Shown here piece by piece: positions 34,772 through 44,204 of a stretch of 64,000 bases of DNA. The DNA lies in assembly GCA_963808545.1 (NCBI GenBank), contig CAWEGB010000015.1, positions 248,001 to 312,000 on the forward strand, written 5' to 3'. How positions within the stretch are numbered: the stretch's first letter is position 1; each line of letters begins with the position of its first letter. The position numbers and the translations under genes are program-made. The notes beneath the pieces were generated by a model. The model saw only the letters and a list, made by a program, of their open reading frames with translations. It had not been told where the DNA came from and searched no databases. The DNA comes from JACVRW01 sp963808545 (lineage in GTDB: Bacteria; Actinomycetota; Thermoleophilia; Solirubrobacterales; Thermoleophilaceae).

Positions 34772-35257
34772 CTAGCGGACGAGCTCCATCAGCAGCTCGT
34801 CCTCCCACTCGCCGAAGGGCTGAATGCGCTGGGAGCGCCGCAGCACACCCACCCTGCGAAAGCCGAGCTTCTCGTAGACGCGGATGGCCCGCGCGTTGTC
34901 CGGAGAGGTGGTGAGCGTCACGCGGTGATGTCCGCGCTCGTCGAGTAGGTGCGTGAGCACCAGGCCGAACGCCTCGGTTCCGAGGCCCTGATCCTGGCGC
35001 TCGGGGGCGATGAAGATGTCGGCGTCGGCGTAGCGCGAGTCCGGGTCCGGCTCCTCGAAGACCTGGACGAAGCCCACCACCTCCTCGCCGAGGGTGACCA
35101 CCAACTTGGTCAGCTCCTCCTCCGCCTCGAGCGGCCAGCCCTCCTCGGGCGGTCCCCACCAGCGCGACACCTCGGGCGCCGCCCGCAGCTCGCGCAGGCG
35201 CCCGGCGTGTTCGGGTCCCAGCGGCTCGAGCCCCACTCGCGGCCCTCTGAGCCGCAC
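34772..35257 (-). CDS. GNAT-family N-acetyltransferase
   Basis: 161 residues. The acetyl-CoA P-loop region is in IAPERQDQGLGTEAFGLVL (Q/RxxGxG/A). The N-terminal SRWWGPP and the C-terminal NARAIRVYEKLGFRRVGVLR are shared with RimJ/RimL-like and AAC(6')-type acetyltransferases. Substrate unproven; the overall plan resembles aminoglycoside 6'-acetyltransferases, but ribosomal-protein or polyamine acetylation is equally possible. It is four bases downstream of the class II amidotransferase gene on the same strand. Confidence 0.82.
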   Translation of the reverse strand: MRLRGPRVGLEPLGPEHAGRLRELRAAPEVSRWWGPPEEGWPLEAEEELTKLVVTLGEEVVGFVQVFEEPDPDSRYADADIFIAPERQDQGLGTEAFGLVLTHLLDERGHHRVTLTTSPDNARAIRVYEKLGFRRVGVLRRSQRIQPFGEWEDELLMELVR

Positions 35258-35261
35258 GGGT

Positions 35262-36103
35262 CTAGCCGGTCCAGGCCGGTTCGAAGGGCCGCTGCTCGAC
35301 GGTCCCGTCCGACACCGTCAGCGCCGTGGACTCCTTCACCTCGTGCCAGGCGCCCGGCAGATCGGCCACCGGCTCGGAGACCACCACACGGTCGCCATCG
35401 TTGAGACGTTGGAGCCGCTCGTTCTCCGGATGCAGGGCGCGCAACGCGTGCACGTCCTCGGATAGGAACAGCGTGCGGGACTTGTGCTGCGACGAGTAGC
35501 GGATGGCCCAGAGGCGCTGCCCGTCGGTGATGCCGATGGTCATCTGGACTGGATTGTCCATGCCCTTCTCGCGAGCCTTCGCCTCCACGAGGCCGACGGC
35601 GCGCTCCATCGCCGCGAGCGGGTCGTCCTCGAGGCCGAAGGTCAGCGCCAGGTGGAGCAGCACCTCGGAATCGGTCGATCCGCAGGATGCCGGGGAAGAG
35701 CTCCGGATCGACGGCGAGCAGCAGCTCACGGTGCAGCGAGCCGAAGCCGTCGATCATGCCCGTTGTGGACGAACAGCCAGCGGCCGTGGCGGAAGGGATG
35801 ACAGTTGGTCTGCTGCACCGGGCTGCCAATCGCCGCCCGGATGTGGGCCAGGAACAGCGGCGACTCCACGTGGTCGGCGAGCTCGCGGAGGTTCTGATCG
35901 TTCCAGGCGGGGTTGACGCTCCGGTAGCGCGCGGGATTGACGCGGTCAGAGGCCCCGTACCAGCCGACGCCGAAGCCGTCCCCGTTGGTGGTTTCGGCTC
36001 CCATGCGGGAGTGCAGGCTCTCGTCGATCAGCCCGTGCTTGGTCCGGTAGAGCAGCTCTCCCATCACCAGAGGCTCTCCGATGTAGGCGTTCCAGCGGCA
36101 CAC
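35262..36103 (-). pseudogene. Class II glutamine amidotransferase, two +1 frameshifts (probably intact in vivo)
   Basis: It starts MCRWNAYIGEP, so Cys2 is the N-terminal nucleophile. GDGFGVGWYG, LFLAHIRAAIGSP and NCHPFRHGRWLFVHNG are the glutaminase-domain motifs of the YafJ/EgtC-like group. The frame breaks at HNG. The next frame gives MIDGFGSLHRELL to GILR, and a third gives STDSEVLLHLALTFGLEDDP to the end. Deleting one base of CCC at 35759-35761 and one of CC at 35680-35681 (both G on the coding strand) restores a single frame of 280 codons. It would release ammonia from glutamine or hydrolyse gamma-glutamyl amides; partner unknown. Confidence 0.83.
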
Positions 36104-36112
36104 GGCTTCCTC

Positions 36113-37435
36113 CTAGGCGGGGCGCGCTCCGGCCATCAGTCGTCCCTTCTCGCGCTCGTACTCTGACGAATCGAGCACGCCGCTGTCACGCATCCGGCCC
36201 AGCCGCTCGAGCTGCTCCAGCCGGTCATCGTCGGAGCGACCGTGCAGGCGAGCCGCAAGCCCGCGGCCCCAGCCGCGGAGGCCCGTGAACGAATCCTCGC
36301 GGCGCGCGCCGGGGAACTCGCGCGCCGTCTGGCGGCGGAGGGCCTCGAGGCCCAGCGCGAGCAGCCCGATCAGGACCAGCGCGGGGATCACCAGACGGAA
36401 GGCGGGGGTCGGCGCCCAGGCGATCAGGCCGAGCACGACCACGCCGAACGCTCCCCAGGCCCAGCGCGGCGCGCGCAGCCAGGGCGCGAGGTTGCGCCGG
36501 ACGGCCACTGCCCACCTGGACGGGCCGGCGACCCAGGCCGCCATCACGAGCACCGCGCCGTAGATGATCGTGGCCGTGCCCACCTGGACCAGCAGCGAGG
36601 TGCCGATGCTCCATGCCGATTCCGCCGCCGGTCGCACGGCTTCGGTCGACGCCAGGGCGCCCACCACCGCGTCGCCGACGAGGGCGCGCGCCACCAGGGC
36701 GCCCGCTCCGGCGAACAGCAGGCCCAGTCCCGCGGCCCGGAGCGCCTCGCGCCGCCAGCCACGCGCCAGATACACCGCCAGGGCGAACAGCGCCAGCGCG
36801 AGCACGACGAACACGATGGCCAGCGTCTTGAGCAGCCACACGGCGTCCTGCGCCGCCTTCAGCTGGTCCGACTTGAGGAGCACGATCTGGCTTGCGCTGT
36901 CGGGCAGCTTCTGCTGGACTCGCCCGCCCACCCCGAGGTTGCTCTGGGACTGCCCGAGGAGCGACTTGAGGTCGAGCGTGACGACTCCGCCGGAGGTCGA
37001 CAGGTTGTCGCCCCCGCCCTCCACGATCTGCAGGAAGCGGGCCTGTGCACGGCGGTTGGCTTCCTCCCACAGCCGCTGCGGCACCGGTCGCTGGAGCAGG
37101 CGGTCCACGCCGTCCTCAGCCAGCGACCTGAGCCCGCCCGCGGCCGGTCCCGCCAGAACCTGGGCCCGCGCCGGCGCGAGGACCTGCTCGAAGACCTGCT
37201 CGAGCTCGCTCTGCACGTCGACGTTCGCGTACAGCTCGTCCACGATGAAGGTCGACACCTGGGTGCGGATCGCGTCGTCCTCGAGCAGCTCGCTGCTGGT
37301 CTCGGCCCAGTTGTCGGTGTTGAGCAGCTGACGGTTGGCCCAGAGCGCGAATACCGCCAGGAAGGTGAGCAGCGAGGCGACGACGATCAGAGCGATCGCC
37401 AGTCGCCGGCGGCCACGGCTTCGGGAGCCCGTCAT
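36113..37435 (-). CDS. Multi-pass membrane protein with C-terminal SHOCT domain
   Basis: 440 residues from the ATG at 37435. One transmembrane helix lies near the N terminus (LAIALIVVASLLTFLAVFALW). A large extracytoplasmic segment follows (about 45-215, LLNTDNWAETSSELLEDD). Five or six helices come next (about 220-385), then a cytosolic tail ending in a SHOCT motif (LEQLERLGRMRDSGVLDSSE). SHOCT tails are short helical hairpins common in actinobacterial membrane proteins. The start overlaps the stop of the MalT-like regulator (ATGA), so the two are coupled. Function unknown. Confidence 0.75.
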   Translation of the reverse strand: MTGSRSRGRRRLAIALIVVASLLTFLAVFALWANRQLLNTDNWAETSSELLEDDAIRTQVSTFIVDELYANVDVQSELEQVFEQVLAPARAQVLAGPAAGGLRSLAEDGVDRLLQRPVPQRLWEEANRRAQARFLQIVEGGGDNLSTSGGVVTLDLKSLLGQSQSNLGVGGRVQQKLPDSASQIVLLKSDQLKAAQDAVWLLKTLAIVFVVLALALFALAVYLARGWRREALRAAGLGLLFAGAGALVARALVGDAVVGALASTEAVRPAAESAWSIGTSLLVQVGTATIIYGAVLVMAAWVAGPSRWAVAVRRNLAPWLRAPRWAWGAFGVVVLGLIAWAPTPAFRLVIPALVLIGLLALGLEALRRQTAREFPGARREDSFTGLRGWGRGLAARLHGRSDDDRLEQLERLGRMRDSGVLDSSEYEREKGRLMAGARPA

Positions 37436-39702
37436 GCGCCTCCGCCCGCCCCGACCACTCCCGCGCGGCGCGCCGCCTCCACGGCCTCCCCGCGACACGA
37501 GACGCCGAGCTTGCGGTAGATGGCCCGCGCGTGTGTCTTGACGGTGTTCGGCGAGACGAACAGACGGCCGGCGATCTCGCGGAACGAGAGATGGCTGGGC
37601 AGGTGGCGCAGCACCCTGACCTCCGCGGCGGTGAGCGCCCAGTCGTCACCGCCGAGGCGAGCCGTCGAGCGCTCGATCTCGCCGCGGGCTTCCTCGAGCC
37701 GGCGCCCCAGCATCGGGGCGTCCGAGATCTTCGCTGCGGCGCGGCAGGCTCCATCGAGCAGCTCAGCGGCCGGCGCCGGGCCGGTCGTCCGAAGGGCTTC
37801 ACGCGCCAGCGCGATGCGGCATTCGGCCTCGTACCATCGCGGGAGATCCGGCAGGCGGCCGAGCAACTCGAGGGCCCGGCGCGAATCGCCCCCGACGGCC
37901 AGTACCAGCGCGGCCAGCGGCTCGCCGGCCAGATCACAGCGCTCGATCTGGGCCTTGGCGTGTGCGGCCAGCGCCGCCGCCCGCTCGCCGTTGCCCTCGT
38001 CGCCCGCCATGAGCGCCAGCTGAGCGAGGCACAGGGCCTGTGCGAGCGGCGCCGCCACGGCGGCCAGGTGGCCTCCCTGCTCGAGCCGAGCCTGCGCGGC
38101 GGCCGTCTCGCCGGCAAGGCTGAGCGCCACCCCCTCGTAGAACAGGCACATCGGAATCCAGGGGCTGTTGGCCTCGAGGCGCTCCCGGGCACGTGCCGCG
38201 TCGGCGCCCATCCGCTGGATCCCGTCACGGGCGAGGCCCGCCCGGACCAGCGCCAGGCCACCCTCGATCCGCTGCCGTCCGCGCCGAGGAGAAGCCGGGT
38301 TCGTCCCCGAGGCGAGCACCGTCGTCCAGCGCTCGGCCTCGTGCGAGTCGCCCCGCATCAGTGCGCAGCCCGCCGACACGAGCGCCAGCGCGGGCGTGTC
38401 CGACACTTGCCGCTCCTCCAGCCCGGCGAGCCTGTCCTGCACCACCTGTCCGTGGCCCTGCGCCACGCAGGCTGCAGCCGAGTCCCACAGCAGCCGTCCG
38501 TACCGCGGAAGATCGCCTGCGCGCAGAGCGTGGACAACGGCCCGGTCGAGATCGCCGTGCTTCTCGTGCCAAGCGCTCGCGCGCCTATGCAGCCCGGCCT
38601 CGGCACCCGGCTCCAGCCGGCGCAACTCCGATCGCAGCAGCTCGACGAAGAGGACGTTGTAGCGGTAGCCCGCGCCTGCGCGGTCGAGAGCCACGAGCGG
38701 CAGGTTGGCCGCGGCCAGGGCGTCGAGGCGCGCGCCCGAGTCGTCGCGGCCGAGCAGGGCGTCGCAGAGTGAACTCGAGAGACGATCGAGAACGGACGTC
38801 CGCGTGACGAACTCGAGCTCCTCGTGCGAAAGGCCGGCGAGCAGCTCCTCGCGCGCGTATTCGCTGACGTACCGGTCGTCACCGGCGAACGTGTCGACCG
38901 GCCGGCCGCTCCCCTCGCCTCGCAGGGACAGCGCCGCCAGGTAGAGCGCCACCGGCCAGCCCTCGGTGCGCTGCACGAGCTTCAGGGCGTCCTTGGGTCC
39001 GACGGCAAGCCCAGCGGCCGCCAGAACCGCCGCCCCCTCTGACCTGGTCATCGCCAGGTCGCTGGTCCGCAATTCGACCAGGCTCCCCTGAGCGCGCAGG
39101 CGACCGACCGGCAGCGCAGCCCCGGTTCGCGAGGCGAGGGCAAGCTGCGACCCGGCCGGCAGCGCCGTCCAGAGCGTCTCGATCACCGCTCGCGCGGCCC
39201 GCGAGCGCAGCACGTGCAGGTTGTCGAGGATCAGCACGAAGGGCACCTGCCTGCGCCCGAGCGCGCGTCCCAGGCGCTGGCGGGCGATGTCGCCGGCGTC
39301 CGGCCTGCCGGAGGAGAGAGCCTCGAACACCTCCCAGCCGACCGGCTCGATCGCATCCAGCGCCAGCGCCACGAGCGAGACGAGCGTCGCCGGATCGTCG
39401 TCGTCGCCGCTGAGGGTGGCCCAGGCGAAGGGGCGGCCGTCGACCGCCGACCATTCGCTCAACAGGCACGTCTTGCCGTAGCCGGCCGGAGCCCGCAGCA
39501 GCACGACGGGGCGCCCGCGGGCCTCGATGAGCCTGCGGGTGAGCCGTTGCCGCGGATGCAGCCCCGGTTGCAGCAAGGGCGGCCGGCAGCGGAGATCCAG
39601 AGCGCCGTCCCCGAGCTCGGTGGGCCGGCCGGGCAGAGTGACGACGGGCGCGCCGGTGGGCGCGCGCTCTGCTTCAAGGGTTTCGGTGACGGCCAGGTCC
39701 AC
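37432..39702 (-). CDS. MalT/LAL-type LuxR-family regulator with STAND ATPase
   Basis: 756 residues. Walker A RAPAGYGKTCLLSEW (about 70), Walker B PFVLILDNLHVLRS (about 155) and a MalT-like winged-helix region are followed by a TPR-like helical array (about 380-680). A C-terminal GerE HTH closes the protein (LTAAEVRVLRHLPSHLSFRE, then VSPNTVKTHARAIYRKLGV). Such proteins act as ATP-dependent signal-sensing activators; the inducer is not predictable. It is divergent from the orphan response regulator and coupled to the SHOCT membrane protein, which is the best candidate target or partner. Confidence 0.88.
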   Translation of the reverse strand: MDLAVTETLEAERAPTGAPVVTLPGRPTELGDGALDLRCRPPLLQPGLHPRQRLTRRLIEARGRPVVLLRAPAGYGKTCLLSEWSAVDGRPFAWATLSGDDDDPATLVSLVALALDAIEPVGWEVFEALSSGRPDAGDIARQRLGRALGRRQVPFVLILDNLHVLRSRAARAVIETLWTALPAGSQLALASRTGAALPVGRLRAQGSLVELRTSDLAMTRSEGAAVLAAAGLAVGPKDALKLVQRTEGWPVALYLAALSLRGEGSGRPVDTFAGDDRYVSEYAREELLAGLSHEELEFVTRTSVLDRLSSSLCDALLGRDDSGARLDALAAANLPLVALDRAGAGYRYNVLFVELLRSELRRLEPGAEAGLHRRASAWHEKHGDLDRAVVHALRAGDLPRYGRLLWDSAAACVAQGHGQVVQDRLAGLEERQVSDTPALALVSAGCALMRGDSHEAERWTTVLASGTNPASPRRGRQRIEGGLALVRAGLARDGIQRMGADAARARERLEANSPWIPMCLFYEGVALSLAGETAAAQARLEQGGHLAAVAAPLAQALCLAQLALMAGDEGNGERAAALAAHAKAQIERCDLAGEPLAALVLAVGGDSRRALELLGRLPDLPRWYEAECRIALAREALRTTGPAPAAELLDGACRAAAKISDAPMLGRRLEEARGEIERSTARLGGDDWALTAAEVRVLRHLPSHLSFREIAGRLFVSPNTVKTHARAIYRKLGVSCRGEAVEAARRAGVVGAGGGA

Positions 39703-39809
39703 CGCCGGCGAGCCTCTCAGGCCGCGGGTTGCCAGGACAACGGGGCACGCACGTCAATCGGGGTGGGGCCAACACACCCGCCGAGCCGCCCTGAAGGTAT
39801 CTTCGGCCC

Positions 39810-40493
39810 GTGATCCGCGTGATGCTCGCCGAGGACAGCTTCCTCGTCCGGGAGGGGCTTCGCGAGATTCTCGAGAGCCTGCCCGGAATCGAAGTCACCG
39901 GCACCCATTCCGACCTGGACGCTCTGCTGTCGGCGATCGAGGCCGACCCGCCCGGCGTGGTGATCACCGACATCCGGATGCCCCCCGACCACACCGACGA
40001 GGGCATCCGGGCCGCGGCCGAGCTGAGACGCACCCACCCCGAGATGGGCGTGGTGATCCTGAGCCAGTACGCGTACCCGGCCTACGTGCTGGAGCTGCTC
40101 GACTCCGGCTCGGACGGACGCGCCTACCTGCTCAAGGAGCGCGTACACGACCGCGACCAGCTGACCGCCGCCATCGAGGCGGTGGCCGGTGGCGGCTCGG
40201 TGATCGACCCGAAGATCGTCGAGGTCCTGGTGACGGCGCGGTCCCGCGCGGAGTCGTCGGGATTCGACCGGCTGACCGCTCGCGAGCGCGAGGTGCTGTC
40301 GGAGATCGCCCAGGGCAAGAGCAACGTCGCCATCGCCTCGTCCCTGTATCTCTCGAAGCGCGCCGTGGAGAAGCACATCCATTCGATCTTCATGAAGCTG
40401 GGCCTGGCCGCCGAGGTGGACGTGAGCAAGCGGGTCAAGGCCGCACTGCTGTACCTCAGCCATGGGCAGGAGACCAGCGAGCCGATGGGCTGA
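39810..40493 (+). CDS. NarL/FixJ-family response regulator (orphan)
   Basis: 227 residues from a GTG at 39810. Receiver domain about 1-125: acidic pair AEDSF, phospho-acceptor Asp in VVITDIRMPPDHTDEG (about 54), and Lys in YLLKERV. GerE HTH about 160-215: LTAREREVLSEIAQGKSNVA followed by SKRAVEKHIHSIFMKLGLA. No histidine kinase is adjacent. The closest is at 44-46 kb, where a separate receiver gene sits beside it. It is divergent from the MalT-like regulator across a gap of about 107 bases. Confidence 0.88.
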   Translation: MIRVMLAEDSFLVREGLREILESLPGIEVTGTHSDLDALLSAIEADPPGVVITDIRMPPDHTDEGIRAAAELRRTHPEMGVVILSQYAYPAYVLELLDSGSDGRAYLLKERVHDRDQLTAAIEAVAGGGSVIDPKIVEVLVTARSRAESSGFDRLTAREREVLSEIAQGKSNVAIASSLYLSKRAVEKHIHSIFMKLGLAAEVDVSKRVKAALLYLSHGQETSEPMG

Positions 40494-40550
40494 GATGATC
40501 ATCCGGTTGGGGCGATGCAGGCGCGCTTCGCTGCCGGTACGGTCACCACC

Positions 40551-41945
40551 ATGAGCGCCCCGGAGCACATCGACCTGACCGCGAGGCTCGACGAACTCGC
40601 CCACACGTACGGCAATCGGTTCCTGCTCGAGCCCGCTCCGGACAACGAGCTGCCGGAGCACGGCATGACCTCTCTGGACGCCATGCGCCTGATCGGCGAG
40701 GAACTGGTGCTCGACGGCCTACCCATGCGCAACCTGGCCACCTTCGTGACCACGTGGATGGAGCCGGAGGCCCAGCGGATCATCGCCGAGAACCTCCACC
40801 GCAATTTCATCGACCACGCCGAATACCCGCAGACGGCGGAGATCGAGCAACGCTGCATCCGAATGATCGCCGACCTCTTCAACGCGCCCGGGGAGACCAC
40901 CGGGGCTCGCACCCAGGGCTCGTCCGAGGCGATCATGCTCGGGGCCCTGTCCCTGAAGTGGAAGTGGCGGGCACGCCGGGAGGAGGCGGGCAAGGACACC
41001 ACGCGGCCGAACCTCGTGTTCGGCGGGGACGTGCACGTGGTGTGGGAGAAGTTCTGCCGCTACTTCGACGTCGAGCCGCGCATCATTCCCCTCCAGCCCC
41101 ACAAGTACACGATCGGGCCCGAGGACGTGGAGCCACACGTGGACGAGAACACGATCGGCGTGGCGGCCGTGCTCGGCACCACCTTCACCGGACACTCCGA
41201 CGACATCATCGGGATCAACGACCTGTTGGTGAGCATGCGTGACGAGAAGGGACTGGACGTCCCCATGCACGTGGACGCGGCCAGCGGCGGCTTCGTCTGG
41301 CCGTTCCTCTACCCCCACACCGAGTGGGACTTCCGCCTCGAGCAGGTGCGCTCCATCAACGCCTCAGGTCACAAGTTCGGCCTGGTCTACCCGGGGATCG
41401 GCTGGCTCGTGTTCCGGGAGAAGTCGGACCTGCCCGAAGATCTCGTCTTCTACGAGAACTACCTCGGCAAGACCGACGCCACCTTCACGCTCAACTTCTC
41501 CACCGGCTCCGCGATGGTGCTCGCCCAGTACTACAACTTCGTCCGCTTCGGACACGGCGGCTACCAGTACATCATGGAGATGATGCAGGCCAACGCGCAG
41601 GCTCTGGCCAAGCGCATCGCGGACATCGGGGAGTTCACGCTGATCGGCGACGGCGAGGAGCAGCTTCCCCTCGTCGCGTTCCAGCTGGAGGGCGATCACG
41701 ACTACGACGAGTTCGACGTCGCCGGCCAGCTCGCCATGGAGCGGGGCTGGATGGTGCCGGCCTACACCCTTCCGCCGAAGGCTGACCACGTGAAGATCAT
41801 GCGGGCGCTGGTCAAGCTCACGCTCGGGCACACCCTGGCCTCCACGCTGGCCGACGACATCGCCGCGGCCTGCACGACGCTCAAGCACAAGGGCGGGTTG
41901 CACAAGCGCGAGCGCCAGCGCGTCAAGACCAGCGTCGGCTACTGA
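40551..41945 (+). CDS. gadB: Glutamate decarboxylase
   Basis: 464 residues from the ATG at 40551, matching the usual length of about 466. It converts glutamate to GABA and CO2, consuming a proton (acid resistance, GABA metabolism). The PLP-binding Lys is in NASGHKFGLVYPGIGW (about 275). GARTQGSSEAIMLG, HVDAASGGFVWPF and the N-terminal MRNLATFVTTWMEPEA are diagnostic of the GadA/GadB group, not aromatic decarboxylases. An in-frame upstream ATG at 40515 adds 12 atypical residues. No glutamate/GABA antiporter is adjacent; a membrane protein follows after eight bases. Confidence 0.95.
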   Translation: MSAPEHIDLTARLDELAHTYGNRFLLEPAPDNELPEHGMTSLDAMRLIGEELVLDGLPMRNLATFVTTWMEPEAQRIIAENLHRNFIDHAEYPQTAEIEQRCIRMIADLFNAPGETTGARTQGSSEAIMLGALSLKWKWRARREEAGKDTTRPNLVFGGDVHVVWEKFCRYFDVEPRIIPLQPHKYTIGPEDVEPHVDENTIGVAAVLGTTFTGHSDDIIGINDLLVSMRDEKGLDVPMHVDAASGGFVWPFLYPHTEWDFRLEQVRSINASGHKFGLVYPGIGWLVFREKSDLPEDLVFYENYLGKTDATFTLNFSTGSAMVLAQYYNFVRFGHGGYQYIMEMMQANAQALAKRIADIGEFTLIGDGEEQLPLVAFQLEGDHDYDEFDVAGQLAMERGWMVPAYTLPPKADHVKIMRALVKLTLGHTLASTLADDIAAACTTLKHKGGLHKRERQRVKTSVGY

Positions 41946-41952
41946 GCTCGCG

Positions 41953-42621
41953 GTGGTCGGCCACGCGCTGGCCTTCGCGCCGCGGGCCGAGACCCGTGCG
42001 CTGTGGGACCGGACCATCGCGATCGCCTTCGCGATCGGCTCGACGTGCTTCTTCCTCGGTCCGTTTCCGGGCTTCACCCAGCTGGTGGGGTCGGCCGCTG
42101 ACGCGTGGGTGTTCTTCGGCGGCTCGCTCTTCTTCACGTTCGCTGCGGGACTCGAGCTGCGCGAGGCGACCGTGCGGATGGGCCGCTGGTCGGCCGATCC
42201 GTCGTGGTGGAGCGCGGCCATCCAGTTCGCCGGCACGCTCCTGTTCAACCTGAGCACCTTCGCCGCCACCCAGGAGGGGCTGACGAGCGAGCAGACCAAC
42301 CGGCTGGTCTGGGCTCCCGACGCGTTCGGCTCGACCGCGTTCCTCGCCTCCGGCCTGCTCGCCTACCGCGTCGCCGGTCGCGCCGTCCGGCGCCCGCTTC
42401 GTCGCGACCGCGGCTGGCGCATGGCGGCGATCAACCTGGCGGGGTGCGTTCTCTTCGGCATCTCCGCGGTGGCGTCGTTCATCGTGCCCTCGAAGGGCTC
42501 GATCCTCGACCTCGCCGCCGCCAACTGGGCCACCGCGCTGGGCGGTCTCTGCTTCTTGATCGGATCCCTGATGTTGCTCTCACCCGATTCGGGGGATGCG
42601 GCCGCCGGAGGGGATTCGTAG
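41953..42621 (+). CDS. Membrane protein with two YrhK-like repeats
   Basis: 222 residues, about six transmembrane helices from a GTG at 41953. Two halves share the pattern of a short helix, then W-x-FxxGSLxF: ADAWVFFGGSLFFTFAAG in the first half and ANWATALGGLCFLIGSLMLL in the second, resembling YrhK-type domains. It starts eight bases after gadB and is probably co-transcribed. A role in acid stress or GABA handling is only a guess from position. Confidence 0.6.
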   Translation: MVGHALAFAPRAETRALWDRTIAIAFAIGSTCFFLGPFPGFTQLVGSAADAWVFFGGSLFFTFAAGLELREATVRMGRWSADPSWWSAAIQFAGTLLFNLSTFAATQEGLTSEQTNRLVWAPDAFGSTAFLASGLLAYRVAGRAVRRPLRRDRGWRMAAINLAGCVLFGISAVASFIVPSKGSILDLAAANWATALGGLCFLIGSLMLLSPDSGDAAAGGDS

Positions 42622-42630
42622 GTTCGAGCG

Positions 42631-43755
42631 ATGAAGGACGAGGGCAGCAGGCCGTCCGGCGGGGGCGTCGAGGTCGACCCCACGAGCCTCACCGGCCTGT
42701 TCATCACGCCGCGCTGGCTGCGGGATCTGGGCTTCACGTCGTGGTTCCTGGTCGGAATCACCGTCCTCCTCGTGGGCGTGGTCTGGCTGGCCTCGCTCAC
42801 CTCCACGATCGTCACCCCGGTGATCACGGCTGCCGTGGTAGCGGCCGTGGCCTCTCCGCTCGTGGGCGGCGCGGCCCGGCGCGGTCTTCCCCGCGGGGCC
42901 GGGGCGGCGCTCCTCATGCTCTCGCTCGTGGTGCTCGGGGTGGGCGTGGTCGTGCTGATCGTGGTGGGGATAGCGAGCGAGAGCGCCAGCATCACCGGCC
43001 ACCTCGACGGCGCGAAGGACAAGGTCGAGGGCTGGCTCGAGGACCTGGGCGTCGATTCCGGCAGCGCGAACAACGCCGCTGACGATGCCGGCTCCTCGGC
43101 GTCGTCAGCGGCCGGCGCCCTCCTCCAGGGCCTCGGCAGCGGTCTCAAGGACCTGTCCTCGCTCCTCTTCTTTCTGGCCCTGACGGCACTCAGCCTCTTC
43201 TTCCTGCTGAAGGACGGTCCGCTGATCCGGGCGTGGGCCGAGCGTCGCACCGGCCTGCCCGCGCCCGTGGCCCACGGCGTGAGCTCCCGCGTGCTCCAGT
43301 CGCTTCGCGGCTACTTCTTCGGTGTCACGATCGTCGCCGCCTTCAACGGAGTCGTCGTGGGCGTCGGCGCTTTTCTGCTCGACGTCCCCCTCGCTGGAAC
43401 GATCGCCCTGGTCACATTCCTCGCGGCGTACGTTCCCTATCTCGGCGCCTGGTCCGCCGGAGCCTTCTCGGTACTGGTGGCGCTGGGCGGCGCGGGCACC
43501 GACGCCGCCATCGGGATGATCGTGCTCCAGCTGCTGGCCAACGGGCTGCTCCAGCAGCTGGTCCAGCCCATCGCCTACGGCGCCGCTCTCGGCATACATC
43601 CGCTCGCCGTGCTGATCGTGACCATCGCCGGCGGGAGCCTGTTCGGCGCCGTGGGGCTCATCCTCGCCGCACCGCTGACGTCGGCCATCACGAAGATCTC
43701 CGCGGACTTCGCGCGGGCCCGCAGCCCAGGACAGGTGGAGGCCGAGCCGGCATGA
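42631..43755 (+). CDS. AI-2E family permease
   Basis: 374 residues with seven or eight transmembrane helices in the PF01594 arrangement: paired N-terminal helices, an extended periplasmic segment with a Ser/Ala-rich linker (about 130-165), then ALTALSLFFLLKDG, and the C-terminal signature AAYVPYLGAWSAGAFSVL with LLQQLVQPIAYGAALGIHPL. Members export small molecules, including autoinducer-2, or exchange cations; the substrate here is unknown. It overlaps the receiver gene at its end by ATGA. Confidence 0.88.
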   Translation: MKDEGSRPSGGGVEVDPTSLTGLFITPRWLRDLGFTSWFLVGITVLLVGVVWLASLTSTIVTPVITAAVVAAVASPLVGGAARRGLPRGAGAALLMLSLVVLGVGVVVLIVVGIASESASITGHLDGAKDKVEGWLEDLGVDSGSANNAADDAGSSASSAAGALLQGLGSGLKDLSSLLFFLALTALSLFFLLKDGPLIRAWAERRTGLPAPVAHGVSSRVLQSLRGYFFGVTIVAAFNGVVVGVGAFLLDVPLAGTIALVTFLAAYVPYLGAWSAGAFSVLVALGGAGTDAAIGMIVLQLLANGLLQQLVQPIAYGAALGIHPLAVLIVTIAGGSLFGAVGLILAAPLTSAITKISADFARARSPGQVEAEPA

Positions 43756-44204
43756 CTCCCACCGCCGAAGAGCTGATCGGCGTGCTGGCCGTTGACGATC
43801 ACGCGATCTTCCTCGACGTGGCCCGCGAGGTCGTGACCAGCACCCCGGGGTTCTGCTGGGTGGGCGGGGCGCGCTCGGGCGAGGAGGGGCTCCGTGCGGT
43901 GGAAGCTCTGTCCCCCGACCTCGTGCTCCTCGACATGCGCATGCCCGGCATGGACGGACTCGAGGCGGCCCACCGAATCACAGCCGGCCACCCGGGCGTG
44001 GTGGTGGTGCTCGTCTCGATCGACGAGGGGTCTGCCATCGGACCGGCGATCGAGAGCTCGGGCGCCGCGGCGCTCGTGCGCAAGCAGGAGCTTGGCCCTA
44101 AGCTGTTGCGCCGCCTGTGGGAGCTCCACGGAAGGGGGTCGTCTCGGCGCCGGGGCCCGGGATCGTGCCCACCACCGACGTCCCCCGTCCCGCGGTCGAG
44201 CTGA
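43752..44204 (+). CDS. Single-domain response regulator (receiver only)
   Basis: 150 residues. CheY-like: acidic pair AVDDHAIF, phospho-Asp in LVLLDMRMPGMDGLEAA (about 61), Thr/Ser switch VLVSIDEG and Lys in LVRKQELG. There is no output domain. After about residue 130 the sequence is low-complexity Arg/Ser/Pro and lies antisense to the 3' end of the sensor kinase (107-base overlap), so the biological C terminus may be shorter. The adjacent convergent kinase is the likely phosphodonor. Confidence 0.8.
   Translation: MTPTAEELIGVLAVDDHAIFLDVAREVVTSTPGFCWVGGARSGEEGLRAVEALSPDLVLLDMRMPGMDGLEAAHRITAGHPGVVVVLVSIDEGSAIGPAIESSGAAALVRKQELGPKLLRRLWELHGRGSSRRRGPGSCPPPTSPVPRSS

Noticed and set aside
40494..40503. 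GATGATCATC palindrome between the NarL regulator and gadB
   Set aside because: Too short and not placed at a recognisable promoter; chance occurrence is likely.
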